From Glaciecola sp964643575 (GTDB lineage: Bacteria > Pseudomonadota > Gammaproteobacteria > Enterobacterales > Alteromonadaceae): 64,000 nucleotides of DNA. Shown piece after piece: positions 55,029-63,412 of this stretch (position 1 is its first letter; each line of letters starts with the position of its first letter). The position numbers and the translations under genes were made by a program. The stretch lies in NCBI GenBank assembly GCA_964643575.1, contig CAZXTD010000001.1, positions 10,066 to 74,065 on the forward strand, given 5' to 3'. A model generated the notes under the pieces. It saw nothing but the letters and a program-made list of their open reading frames with translations, did no database searches and was not told where the DNA came from.

Positions 55029-56005
55029 TACGCTTTGTGTTTATTAAGCAATACATAAATAAAGAAAGGCGCACCAATACTAGCAGTTAGCATAGACAAC
55101 GGCACAGATGTGCTAAACAAGTACTCGTTAATAAGCGCACAAAATAAAATAACAGATGCGCCTAGTAAGCCCGAACATAAAAACACAGTATTATTGTCGT
55201 AGCCATGAAGGGTGCGTATAGCGTGGGGCACCAGCAATCCCAAAAAAGCAATAGAACCCGCTATAGACACACTCACGCCGACCAAGAGCGCCACCAACAA
55301 AAAGACTCTTGTTTGTAACTTTCCCGCATCAACACCGGCAATTTTGGCTGTATCGCTCCCCAAATAGAGATAGTTTAATGGTTTAGCCATCGCAATTAGC
55401 GCAATCAGCCCAAGCAATATAATAGTGCCTGCAATTGCCAAACTTCCATAGTTGGTATAGTGAAGGCTGCCCATTAACCAAAATGTTAAGCTTTGCAAGG
55501 CATTTGGCGGTGCAATAAGATACAACCAAGCAATAATGCCGCTAAATGCGGTAGACACCGCAATGCCCGCCAAAATGAAACTACTAATAGACTGCCCAAG
55601 CTTTTTCGCTAAGGCAAAAATAAGCAAGCCGCTTAAGCTCGCGCCAACAAAGCACAACAGCGGCATGTAATATATCGAATAGCTAAACAGCCAAGGCTGT
55701 GCGGCAATGCCGCCACTGCCAAACACAAACAAAAAAATCGCAGCCATTAAACTCGCGCCGCTCGAAACACCAATAATGCCAGGGTCTGCCAGAGGGTTGT
55801 TTAAATTGACCTGCAACGCTGCCGACGCCATCGAAACACCCGCACCAACAACAATAGCGGTAATCGCTACCGGTATTTTAAGCGTGATTAATATATGAAC
55901 CTCAATATCAAAATCGCCTATCCACAAGGCTGGAAGCAGGTAGACAACGAGTAAGACGAGCAAAAGCGCTGCATAAGGAAAAAACTGTTTAGAAGCCGAT
56001 TTCAC
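55028..56005 (-). CDS. btuC: Vitamin B12 ABC transporter permease (FecCD family), BtuC-type
   Basis: A 325-residue FecCD-family permease with about ten helices. VVGAGVSMASAALQVNLNNPLADPGIIGVSSGASLMA and the later FLGLLVPHAIRTLHGYDNN are the conserved segments. It would pass cobalamin across the inner membrane together with BtuD. The BtuD-type ATPase lies beyond glpK/glpD, and no BtuF or TonB-dependent BtuB is adjacent. It follows the phosphatase gene by 5 bp and is probably co-transcribed with it. Iron-siderophore transport is the alternative for the family. Confidence 0.8.
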   Translation of the reverse strand: MKSASKQFFPYAALLLVLLVVYLLPALWIGDFDIEVHILITLKIPVAITAIVVGAGVSMASAALQVNLNNPLADPGIIGVSSGASLMAAIFLFVFGSGGIAAQPWLFSYSIYYMPLLCFVGASLSGLLIFALAKKLGQSISSFILAGIAVSTAFSGIIAWLYLIAPPNALQSLTFWLMGSLHYTNYGSLAIAGTIILLGLIALIAMAKPLNYLYLGSDTAKIAGVDAGKLQTRVFLLVALLVGVSVSIAGSIAFLGLLVPHAIRTLHGYDNNTVFLCSGLLGASVILFCALINEYLFSTSVPLSMLTASIGAPFFIYVLLNKHKA

Positions 56006-56010
56006 CTAAA

Positions 56011-56493
56011 TTATAAAGCTTTAACTTTTTGAGAGAGCTTAAGCAACAAACCGTCACTCGCTTTTTCAATTAAATCAAATACCAGCTCAAAGGCTTTACC
56101 TCCGCCGTAATAAGGGTCAGGCACCTCATCAAATTGGCTCTCGGTATAATCCATTAATAAACTAATTTTGTGGTGTAAATCTTCGGGGCATTTACGTTTT
56201 AGGTCAGATACATTGGCTTTATCCATACCAATGATGAAGTCGAAATCGTTGAAGTCGCTTTCGGCTATTTTTCGGCACTTCAAGCGTGATAAATCGTAGC
56301 CGCGGTTATTGGCAACCGCTTGAGAGCGTTTATCAGGAGGCGCATTTTTGTGATATCCGCCGGTACCAGCAGAGTCTACTTTTACTTCAAATCCATGTTG
56401 CATGGCCTTTCTTTTGAACACGCCCTCAGCAGTAGGCGACCGACAAATATTGCCTAAGCATACAAAAAGTACAGATGGTGTTTCTGAGCTCAC
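56011..56493 (-). CDS. Low-molecular-weight protein-tyrosine phosphatase
   Basis: A 160-residue phosphatase with the P-loop VCLGNICRSPTAEGVF near the N-terminus (nucleophile Cys, then Arg) and the general-acid Asp in EVPDPYYGGG. The length is typical. It dephosphorylates tyrosine phosphoproteins in the cytoplasm; no kinase partner or capsule genes are nearby. It lies 5 bp upstream of btuC in the same operon. Confidence 0.92.
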   Translation of the reverse strand: MSSETPSVLFVCLGNICRSPTAEGVFKRKAMQHGFEVKVDSAGTGGYHKNAPPDKRSQAVANNRGYDLSRLKCRKIAESDFNDFDFIIGMDKANVSDLKRKCPEDLHHKISLLMDYTESQFDEVPDPYYGGGKAFELVFDLIEKASDGLLLKLSQKVKAL

Positions 56494-56602
56494 AGTTTCA
56501 ATTCCATTTAATTGCGCAAAAAGTCGGCAGATTATACAAGAGAATATTCAAACTTGCATCATTGGAATAGAGTTAATTTCTTTTGTAAGAGGCTTTCTTA
56601 TA

Positions 56603-56869
56603 TCACGTTTTTGAGTCGTGATGTGAGCTGCGCATATCTTGCTCTCGTTTTACCAAAACAAAGGTTAAAAACATCTTTGTGGGTAGTGACATAATCATAC
56701 CAACTGCCACACAACATGCACTAATTACCATACCGCTTACGCCCATTTCTTCTATTGTGGTGCTATACATATGAAAATATACACCCAACAATATCAAAGA
56801 AATACCTGTTCCCATTATTATTTTTAATAAGCGAATCAAGGCTTTGTCACTCATTGGTTGACTCATCAT
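56603..56869 (-). CDS. Small inner-membrane protein of unknown function
   Basis: An 88-residue protein with two hydrophobic helices (about residues 13-36, LLKIIMGTGISLILLGVYFH, and about 45-73, GMVISACCVAVGMIMSLPTK) and a basic, His-rich tail (SSHHDSKT). It starts with several Met codons, so the exact start is uncertain. It stands alone between the phosphatase and pepE. No family is recognised, but length, composition and an isolated position support a real gene. Confidence 0.6.
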   Translation of the reverse strand: MMSQPMSDKALIRLLKIIMGTGISLILLGVYFHMYSTTIEEMGVSGMVISACCVAVGMIMSLPTKMFLTFVLVKREQDMRSSHHDSKT

Positions 56870-57033
56870 TTATTCCTCATGCTCGTGCAAAAAACCACAC
56901 GAAAGCTTAGATAAAATCGTTCACAAACAGTCTACTAATTGAGTATACTCTCGTGCGTTTTATGAAGGTTTGATTTATGTCATTTAAAATCAAACCCACC
57001 ACTTAATTTTGGCGATAAATGCAAGGATAAAAA

Positions 57034-57726
57034 ATGAATGTGCTAATGATTAGTAGTTCTCGGTGTGAAGGCTCAGATTACCTGGCTTATTCAAAGCAAT
57101 GGCTGCTTGAGCATATTGGCGATGCAACGGAGATTCTTTTTATACCTTATGCAGGCGTTACCGTTAGTTGGGATGCATACACGCAGATGGTGCAAGAAGC
57201 CCTACCCAACATTAAGATTACAGGCATTCATCAATCCGAAAACTCGGTGTACGCAGTCAATCATGCCCAAGCCATTTTAGTCGGTGGCGGCAACACCTTT
57301 CAGTTACTTGATACGCTTTATAAACAGGCGCTTATTGAACCAATTAAAACCAGAGTAAGTGGTGGCATGCCTTATATTGGCTGGAGTGCAGGCGCAAACA
57401 TTTGTGGTCTAAGTATAAAAACGACAAACGACATGCCCATTATTCAACCGCCTAGTTTTGCCAGTTTTGGCTTTGTCAATGCGCAGCTAAACCCACATTA
57501 CACCGACGTGGTCGCTACTAATTTTCATGGTGAAACGCGCGACCAGCGTATAAAAGAGTTTTGTATGATAAACCCTACTACGCCAGTAATTGGTATCAGG
57601 GAGGGCTCTGCACTCCTGCTGCGAGATAACAAATTGAGCTTATTGGGTAACTTACCCGCAAATGTTTTTGAAAGTCACAATAAACAGTCAGTTAAAAGCG
57701 GTAGCGATTTAAGCGAATACCTCTAA
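57034..57726 (+). CDS. pepE: Dipeptidase E (alpha-aspartyl dipeptidase)
   Basis: A 230-residue S51 peptidase (E. coli PepE has 229). The nucleophile elbow GWSAGANICG, the upstream ILVGGGNTFQLLDTLY and the acidic FVNAQLNPHYTD motif are visible. It cleaves dipeptides with N-terminal aspartate in the cytoplasm. An AAGGA RBS precedes the ATG. Its last 18 bp overlap the 3' end of the convergent bioD gene, so both tails are coding on both strands. Confidence 0.92.
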   Translation: MNVLMISSSRCEGSDYLAYSKQWLLEHIGDATEILFIPYAGVTVSWDAYTQMVQEALPNIKITGIHQSENSVYAVNHAQAILVGGGNTFQLLDTLYKQALIEPIKTRVSGGMPYIGWSAGANICGLSIKTTNDMPIIQPPSFASFGFVNAQLNPHYTDVVATNFHGETRDQRIKEFCMINPTTPVIGIREGSALLLRDNKLSLLGNLPANVFESHNKQSVKSGSDLSEYL

Positions 57727-58389
57727 AAACGATTCGGTCACCTCGATTTGCTCAAATGGGGATTGCTGATAAGGTATCTCGGCAAGCAACGGGCAATTAA
57801 GGTGCTTTTGTAGCGTCGCAATATTTTCTTTATAAAATGGCATGTTAGAAGAAAGCTGGTTTGCTACCCATCCCACGCATTCTAAGCCGTCATGTAAAAT
57901 AGACTGGTAGGTGAGTATTGCGTGGTTTAAACACCCTAGTTTCATTCCTACTACTAAAATGACTTTCATCTGATTTTGTAATGCGTAGTCAGAGTAGTAA
58001 TGACCGTTATTATCAAGCGGTAAGCGCCAGCCGCCAGCGCCTTCAATCAACAAATTGCTTGGTTTTAGCTCTCGAACTTTGTCTAGGTGATTTTGCAAGT
58101 CGTGCAAGTTAATCTCTACACCATGCTTGTTAGCGGCAATATGCGGGGCAATAGGCTCAACAAATGCGATGGGGTTAATCGCCTGATAGTCGGTTTGTAT
58201 TCCACTGGCCGCTTGCAATACAAGCGCGTCTTCGTTACGAAGCCCGTCCTTTGTTATTTCGCAACCAGCAGAAATAGGCTTGATACCTAAAGTACTCTTA
58301 TTGAATTTGTTTACCCTTTGTAAAAGCAATTTAGTCGCAACCGTTTTGCCTACGTCGGTATCTGTGCCGGTAATAAAAAAGGTATTCAT
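57709..58389 (-). CDS. bioD: Dethiobiotin synthetase
   Basis: A 226-residue ATPase closing the ureido ring of 7,8-diaminopelargonate to give dethiobiotin. P-loop FITGTDTDVGKTVATKLLLQ, KPISAGCE and LLIEGAGGWRLPLD are the family motifs. It is last in the bioBFCD operon, 4 bp after bioC. Its 3' end overlaps the end of pepE by 18 bp on the opposite strand. Confidence 0.94.
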   Translation of the reverse strand: MNTFFITGTDTDVGKTVATKLLLQRVNKFNKSTLGIKPISAGCEITKDGLRNEDALVLQAASGIQTDYQAINPIAFVEPIAPHIAANKHGVEINLHDLQNHLDKVRELKPSNLLIEGAGGWRLPLDNNGHYYSDYALQNQMKVILVVGMKLGCLNHAILTYQSILHDGLECVGWVANQLSSNMPFYKENIATLQKHLNCPLLAEIPYQQSPFEQIEVTESFLEVFA

Positions 58390-58393
58390 TGAA

Positions 58394-59368
58394 TTACTCG
58401 CTATTGTTATTTTTAATATTCAAAAATAGCACCACGTACTCCAAACTAAACACAAGCGGATTGAAACTAGGTTTAATTGAAGTCTTAGCACTAACATCAA
58501 CCAAGGCCTCAGCTTTATCTGCACTATTCAGGTCAACTGTCTTTTGAGAGGTCAGAATATCCGTTAATACGTTCAATTCATTTTTGCTGACATTCATTGT
58601 TGGCTGCGTCACACCTGCATTGTTGTTAGGTTTGTATTGCTTAGTGCCTGCACCTACTTTTTTAATCGACCTGAGCATATCGATAACGCTCGGATGTTGC
58701 GTATAAAATGTTTTTAATTCATGCTCGATTGACCAACTATGCACATTCGCGGTTTCGAGCCAGTCGCTAACGCTATAAAAACGGTTAAGTCTGCTCTGAA
58801 TGCCAATCTGTTGATAGGCGTCATGCAATGAAGCAAATGACTTATCAATTAAAATTGCTAAGGTCCCCTGCCCCATTGGCATCAGCACGCGATTAAGCTC
58901 GCTCATTACTTTTTCAGGCGACATACACCATTGCAGCGCCATTGACGAAAACACAGTGTTAATGCTGTTTGTTGCGATAGGCAGTTGTTCGGCATCTGCA
59001 TTTAGAAAGCTTGCTGACTGCTGTTTTTGCGCTAGTCGTTTTTGCGCAAAGGATGTTGCGTGTGACTTTACAAGCGACTGGCGCAGCATGTTATGTGATA
59101 CATCAATACCAATTGTCGTATTGGCAAACTGCCCCAACTGATGTAAATAATTACTCGTACCACAGCCCAAATCAAGTAAAACACTGTTACTGCTTGGTTT
59201 ATCAAACTTTGAGGACAATATACTCAGTGCATATTCAGCAATTTGTTTTTGCACAACAGCATGCTTGTCGTATTCATGCGCATGCTTGTTAAAACGTGAC
59301 GAAAGCGCAGCTTTTAGCGCAGGCGCTATTGTTTTTTGCTGATCAAAATGTGTTGTTTGCATGCTCAT
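58394..59368 (-). CDS. bioC: Malonyl-ACP O-methyltransferase with C-terminal insertion
   Basis: A 324-residue class I methyltransferase. The SAM motif LLDLGCGTSNYLHQLGQ, NADAEQLPI and the following SSMALQWC are characteristic of BioC, which methylates malonyl-ACP to start pimelate synthesis. It is longer than the E. coli enzyme (251 residues): after about residue 228 a polar insertion (GAGTKQYKPNNNAGVTQP and beyond, about 60 residues) precedes the final PLVFSLEYVVLFL strand. It lies between bioF and bioD in the operon. Confidence 0.9.
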   Translation of the reverse strand: MSMQTTHFDQQKTIAPALKAALSSRFNKHAHEYDKHAVVQKQIAEYALSILSSKFDKPSSNSVLLDLGCGTSNYLHQLGQFANTTIGIDVSHNMLRQSLVKSHATSFAQKRLAQKQQSASFLNADAEQLPIATNSINTVFSSMALQWCMSPEKVMSELNRVLMPMGQGTLAILIDKSFASLHDAYQQIGIQSRLNRFYSVSDWLETANVHSWSIEHELKTFYTQHPSVIDMLRSIKKVGAGTKQYKPNNNAGVTQPTMNVSKNELNVLTDILTSQKTVDLNSADKAEALVDVSAKTSIKPSFNPLVFSLEYVVLFLNIKNNNSE

Positions 59369-59423
59369 TGCTTTAGCTGTGTTTGCATATAGGGTGATTG
59401 CATACAGATCATGTCGTGAACCT

Positions 59424-60698
59424 TCATAACTTTCTCATATCATTTTTGGAGTCTGTATTTGCTTGACCACTAGCCTCAATTTGCTCATAAGCTATACATA
59501 GAGAGTCGACTAAAGCGCAAACATCTTGCTCAGTGTGAATGGCAGACAAGGTTATCCTGATTCGATCTGAGTTCACCGGCACCGTTGGCGTCCTGATGGC
59601 AGGCACCCAAATACCGAGTTCTGCAAGCTTCTCGCTCATTTGTACTGCGTGAGTTGGACTACCAAGAATAATAGGTTGAATAGCACTGTTTGAGGCGAGT
59701 AAAGGCAACCCTTTTGCTGTAATTAATCGTTTAAATAAAGCAATGTTAGTGTGCAGCTTTTCACGCTCTTGCCCTTGTGCAACCAAAGCAATAGATGCGC
59801 GAGTTGCACGAGCTTGAGCCGCACTAAACGCTGTGCTGTAAACGTAGTGTTTGCTGAAGTTAAGTAAATATTCTATCAAGCTGTAGCTGCCTGCTATAAA
59901 CGCACCGCTCGTGCCTAATGCTTTACCAAAAGTGCCAAGCACAATGTCGACTTTATTTGGGTCAACTCCCTTATTATCAGTGTCACTCGGACGATCTACA
60001 CTGCCAAAACCTCGTTCTCCGATTACACCAATGGCGTGAGCATCGTCTACCATTAACCACGGTTTGATGGCTTGATTTTTAATCAGTTGTTGTAGGCCAG
60101 CAATGTCACCGCAATCACCATCCATACTAAAAACACCTTCTGTGGCCACCAAGGTGTCGCCGTTCGAATTTTCGATAAGCCTTTGCGCATGGGAAATATC
60201 GTTATGTAAGAAACGTTGAAACGGCGCTTGGGTTTCCAGCGCACCTTGAATAAAGGATGCGTGCATATATTTGTCACAAATTAGGCGCGTCGCACTTGTG
60301 TCTGCGCTTCCCTTTGTTGGTTTTGTAGGCTTTTTGTTACCGGCCAACGCATGGCAAATCGCTTGGTTAGCAGCAAAGCCGCTACTAAATAAAATAGCGG
60401 CGGGCTTATTAAGCACTTCACACAAATCATTTTCGAGCGCTTCGTGCTCGATGCTATAACCGGTTACAACTGAAGATGCGCCGCTACCACCGCCATGTAT
60501 TGCTAAACCTTCAACGTAGGTTTGCAAAACTTGTTCGTGCTGGCTTAAGCCCAAGTAATCATTACTAGCGAAGTTAATATAGTGCTTGCCCGCTATATCA
60601 ATCATGCCTTGTTTGTTGCTCGAGACCGCCTTACGCGCGCGCAATAAACCTGCTTTATCGCGTTTGTTTAGCGCATCTTGTATAAATTCAAAGCTCAT
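59424..60698 (-). CDS. bioF: 8-amino-7-oxononanoate synthase
   Basis: A 424-residue PLP enzyme joining pimeloyl-ACP and alanine. INFASNDYLGLS, HGGGSGASSVVTGY, FSSGFAANQA, VATEGVFSMDGD, DDAHAIGVIGERG and the PLP Lys in LGTFGKALG are visible. It is longer than usual (about 385) because of a short insert around residue 128 (KKPTKPTKGSADTSA) and a polar tail. Its ATG overlaps the bioB stop (TAATG). Confidence 0.94.
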   Translation of the reverse strand: MSFEFIQDALNKRDKAGLLRARKAVSSNKQGMIDIAGKHYINFASNDYLGLSQHEQVLQTYVEGLAIHGGGSGASSVVTGYSIEHEALENDLCEVLNKPAAILFSSGFAANQAICHALAGNKKPTKPTKGSADTSATRLICDKYMHASFIQGALETQAPFQRFLHNDISHAQRLIENSNGDTLVATEGVFSMDGDCGDIAGLQQLIKNQAIKPWLMVDDAHAIGVIGERGFGSVDRPSDTDNKGVDPNKVDIVLGTFGKALGTSGAFIAGSYSLIEYLLNFSKHYVYSTAFSAAQARATRASIALVAQGQEREKLHTNIALFKRLITAKGLPLLASNSAIQPIILGSPTHAVQMSEKLAELGIWVPAIRTPTVPVNSDRIRITLSAIHTEQDVCALVDSLCIAYEQIEASGQANTDSKNDMRKL

Positions 60699-61867
60699 TA
60701 GTCAGCATGCGCGCGGGTCATCGAGCCTTTTGTCGCGTCAACAAAGAGTTCGTTAGTCGCGCCAGCCGCTTGCTGCTCTATTTCTTCACTGAGTGCTGCT
60801 TCGTATGCTTCATCCGAGTATTCACGTGTTTTCTCTGAATTTATGCCGAGCTTTTTAAACAATTGCACATCTTCGTGAGTCTCAGGGTTAGAGGTGGTTA
60901 ATAGCTTACAGCCATAAAAAATAGAATTGGCACCCGCTAAAAAGCAAAGCGCCTGGATTTGTTCGTTCATCGACTCCCGGCCTGCAGATAAACGCACATA
61001 TGACTTAGGCATGAGTATGCGAGCAATCGCAATAGTACGAATAAATTCGAAGGGCTCAAGGTCATCCACACTATCAAGCGGGGTTCCTTTGACTTTAACC
61101 AACATATTAATGGGCACACTTTCGGGGTGCTGCGGCAAGTTGGCTAATTGCATCAGCAAACCCGAACGATCATCTGCGCTCTCGCCCATTCCCACTATGC
61201 CACCAGAGCATACGTGCATACCAGCTGAGCGCACGTTATCAAGTGTATCAAGGCGGTCTTGGTATGTTCTGGTAGTAATAATATCGCCATAATATTCAGG
61301 CGAGGTATCAAGATTATGGTTGTAGTAATCCAAGCCAGCTTGCTTAAGCGCCAATGCTTGATCGCGCGACAACATACCAAGGGTCATACAGGTTTCTAGA
61401 CCTAGCTTTTTCACTTCTTTGACCATATCAGTGACATATGGCATGTCCCGATCTTTTGGGTTTCGCCATGCTGCGCCCATACAAAAACGGGTAGAGCCTG
61501 CTGCTTTGGCTTCTTTTGCTCTCTCAATCACTTTAGCGATTTCGAGTAAGCGTTCTTTTTCAAGCCCGGTGTCGTAGCGCGCGCTCTGAGGACAATATTT
61601 GCAGTCTTCTGGGCATGCGCCGGTTTTTATCGACAAGAGCGTGCTAACTTGTACTTGGTTTGGGTCAAAATGTTCACGATGAATACTTTGGGCTTTAAAC
61701 ATTAGGTCGTTAAAAGGTAAGTCAAAAAGCGCATTTATTTCTGCTAACTGCCAATCGTGACGAATATTCGCTGGCGCGGCATGAGCGGCTTTAGCGTTTG
61801 CATTCGTGCTTTTTGAACCTTGTTTTGCTTGGTCTTGACTAGGTGATAGAGGGCTTGCTGTTGTCAT
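60698..61867 (-). CDS. bioB: Biotin synthase
   Basis: A 389-residue radical SAM enzyme. The ATG at 61867 follows an AAGAG RBS; the frame is open further upstream but that part lacks family features. A Ser/Ala/Lys-rich extension of about 40 residues precedes the core. The 4Fe-4S motif is GACPEDCKYCPQSARY and the later YNHNLDTSPEYY and AGRESMNEQ are typical. It inserts sulfur into dethiobiotin. First gene of the bioBFCD operon, divergent from bioA. Confidence 0.95.
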   Translation of the reverse strand: MTTASPLSPSQDQAKQGSKSTNANAKAAHAAPANIRHDWQLAEINALFDLPFNDLMFKAQSIHREHFDPNQVQVSTLLSIKTGACPEDCKYCPQSARYDTGLEKERLLEIAKVIERAKEAKAAGSTRFCMGAAWRNPKDRDMPYVTDMVKEVKKLGLETCMTLGMLSRDQALALKQAGLDYYNHNLDTSPEYYGDIITTRTYQDRLDTLDNVRSAGMHVCSGGIVGMGESADDRSGLLMQLANLPQHPESVPINMLVKVKGTPLDSVDDLEPFEFIRTIAIARILMPKSYVRLSAGRESMNEQIQALCFLAGANSIFYGCKLLTTSNPETHEDVQLFKKLGINSEKTREYSDEAYEAALSEEIEQQAAGATNELFVDATKGSMTRAHAD

Positions 61868-61943
61868 TATTATGCTCTTATAAAATAGGGCGATTAACAC
61901 GATGCGCACGCTAAAAAGCTTTACTCGTGTTAGCTTTGTGACT

Positions 61944-61971
61944 AGTCTATGAGCCCGCAAATATTTGTCAA
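61944..61971 (-). promoter_or_regulatory. Candidate promoter of bioBFCD
   Basis: On the minus strand TTGACA (61966-61971) and TAGACT (61944-61949) are separated by 16 bp, about 77 bp upstream of bioB. The bioB-bioA gap has no convincing BirA-box palindrome that could be read by eye. Confidence 0.5.
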
Positions 61972-62066
61972 TGTAAATAATTAAATAAACTGCACTACTG
62001 GTTATTTATTGAGCTATACAATCATAATAGCCATCTTTAATTTTAGCTACCAGCAGTTAACATAAC

Positions 62067-63359
62067 TTGAGAATCGCTTTGGATAACATAGAATTTGATA
62101 AACGCCACATATGGCACCCTTATACCTCAGCACAAAACCCGCTGCCCTGCTATGAAGTTGTGTATGCCAAGGGCAGCAAAATTCACCTAGCAGGTGGTGA
62201 GCAAGTCGTTGACGGTATGTCGTCGTGGTGGGCGGCTATTCATGGTTATAATCATCCGGTTTTAAATGAAGCCGCAAAGCAACAAATCGACCAATTCTCT
62301 CACGTTATGTTTGGCGGGCTGACTCATCAGCCCGCTATCGATTTATGCAAAAAGCTCATCAATATCACGCCGAATGGTTTAGAGCGTGTCTTTTTAGCAG
62401 ATTCTGGCTCTGTATCGGTAGAAGTTGCGATTAAAATGGCGATTCAATACTGGGCATGTCAAGGACGCCTTGAGAAAAACAAACTGCTCGCGCCGCGCAA
62501 CGGCTACCATGGCGATACCTTTGCAGCAATGGCGGTTTGTGATCCCATTAACGGCATGCACTCTTTATTCAAAAATACGCTAATAGAACATCATTTTGCG
62601 CCCGCCCCGCAAACCCGATTTGGTCAAGCTTGGAACATCGATGACATCGAGCCCATGCGCGATATTTTAGAACAACACCATCATAATATTGCCGCATTAA
62701 TACTCGAGCCTGTTGTTCAAGGGGCCGGCGGTATGCGCCTCTATCACCCAGAATACCTAAAAGAATGCAGACAACTTTGCGATCAATATGACGTTTTATT
62801 GATATGCGACGAAATCGCTACAGGCTTCGGGCGCACCGGCAAACTATTTGCCTGCGACCATGTAGATGTTACGCCCGACATAATGTGTTTGGGTAAAGCA
62901 ATCACAGGCGGTTACATGACATTAGCAGCGACTCTGTGCACCGAGCAAGTTGCACAAGGTGTTTGCGAAGGTCAACCCGGTGTATTCATGCATGGCCCGA
63001 CATTTATGGGAAACCCCTTGGCGTGTTCAGTCGCAAACGCCAGCATCGACTTATTGCTAAACCAAGATTGGGCCAGCAAAGTTTCCAGTATTGAAACACA
63101 ACTTAAGCAAGGGCTTTTGCCTTTGCTCAAGAACGAAGCCGTTGCCGACGTTCGAGTTTTAGGTGCTATCGGCGTAGTAGAAATGAAGCAAGCGGTCAAC
63201 GTTGCCGAAATACAAAAAGTGTTTATTCAAAATGGCGCTTGGATTCGCCCGTTTGGTAAGCTTATTTATTTGATGCCGCCCTTTGTTTGCTCGCAAGAGG
63301 ATATCGCTGTTTTGAGTGAAGCAATTAAACAAGGCGTTTTGTCTGTTTCCAAAACGTAA
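62067..63359 (+). CDS. bioA: Adenosylmethionine-8-amino-7-oxononanoate aminotransferase
   Basis: A 430-residue PLP aminotransferase making 7,8-diaminopelargonate. HIWHPYTSAQNPLP at the start, GMSSWWAAIHGYNHP, FLADSGSVSVEVAIKMA, NGYHGDTFAAM, LICDEIATGFGRTGKLFA and the PLP Lys in CLGKAITGGYMTL fit BioA. The start is TTG at 62067 or TTG at 62079; no ATG is available, which is unusual. It is divergent from bioB across about 200 bp and ends before a hairpin that separates it from the convergent glrR-like gene. Confidence 0.95.
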   Translation: MRIALDNIEFDKRHIWHPYTSAQNPLPCYEVVYAKGSKIHLAGGEQVVDGMSSWWAAIHGYNHPVLNEAAKQQIDQFSHVMFGGLTHQPAIDLCKKLINITPNGLERVFLADSGSVSVEVAIKMAIQYWACQGRLEKNKLLAPRNGYHGDTFAAMAVCDPINGMHSLFKNTLIEHHFAPAPQTRFGQAWNIDDIEPMRDILEQHHHNIAALILEPVVQGAGGMRLYHPEYLKECRQLCDQYDVLLICDEIATGFGRTGKLFACDHVDVTPDIMCLGKAITGGYMTLAATLCTEQVAQGVCEGQPGVFMHGPTFMGNPLACSVANASIDLLLNQDWASKVSSIETQLKQGLLPLLKNEAVADVRVLGAIGVVEMKQAVNVAEIQKVFIQNGAWIRPFGKLIYLMPPFVCSQEDIAVLSEAIKQGVLSVSKT

Positions 63360-63362
63360 TCA

Positions 63363-63380
63363 CCCTGCAATGTTGCAGGG
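63363..63380. terminator. Hairpin between convergent bioA and glrR-like genes
   Basis: CCCTGCA and TGCAGGG (63363-63369, 63374-63380) form a 7 bp GC-containing stem with a 4-nt loop just after bioA. It lacks a T-run, so termination is uncertain. Confidence 0.45.
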
Positions 63381-63412
63381 CGATATATTTATGTTGTGTC
63401 GCAACTAAAACG

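Noticed and set aside
50507..56602. Cobalamin riboswitch for the btu genes
   Set aside because: The gaps upstream of btuD and of the phosphatase-btuC pair are short and show no B12-box or adenosylcobalamin riboswitch-like structure.
61868..62066. BirA operator between bioB and bioA
   Set aside because: The expected TTGTAAAC/GGTTTACAA inverted repeat is not present in recognisable form.
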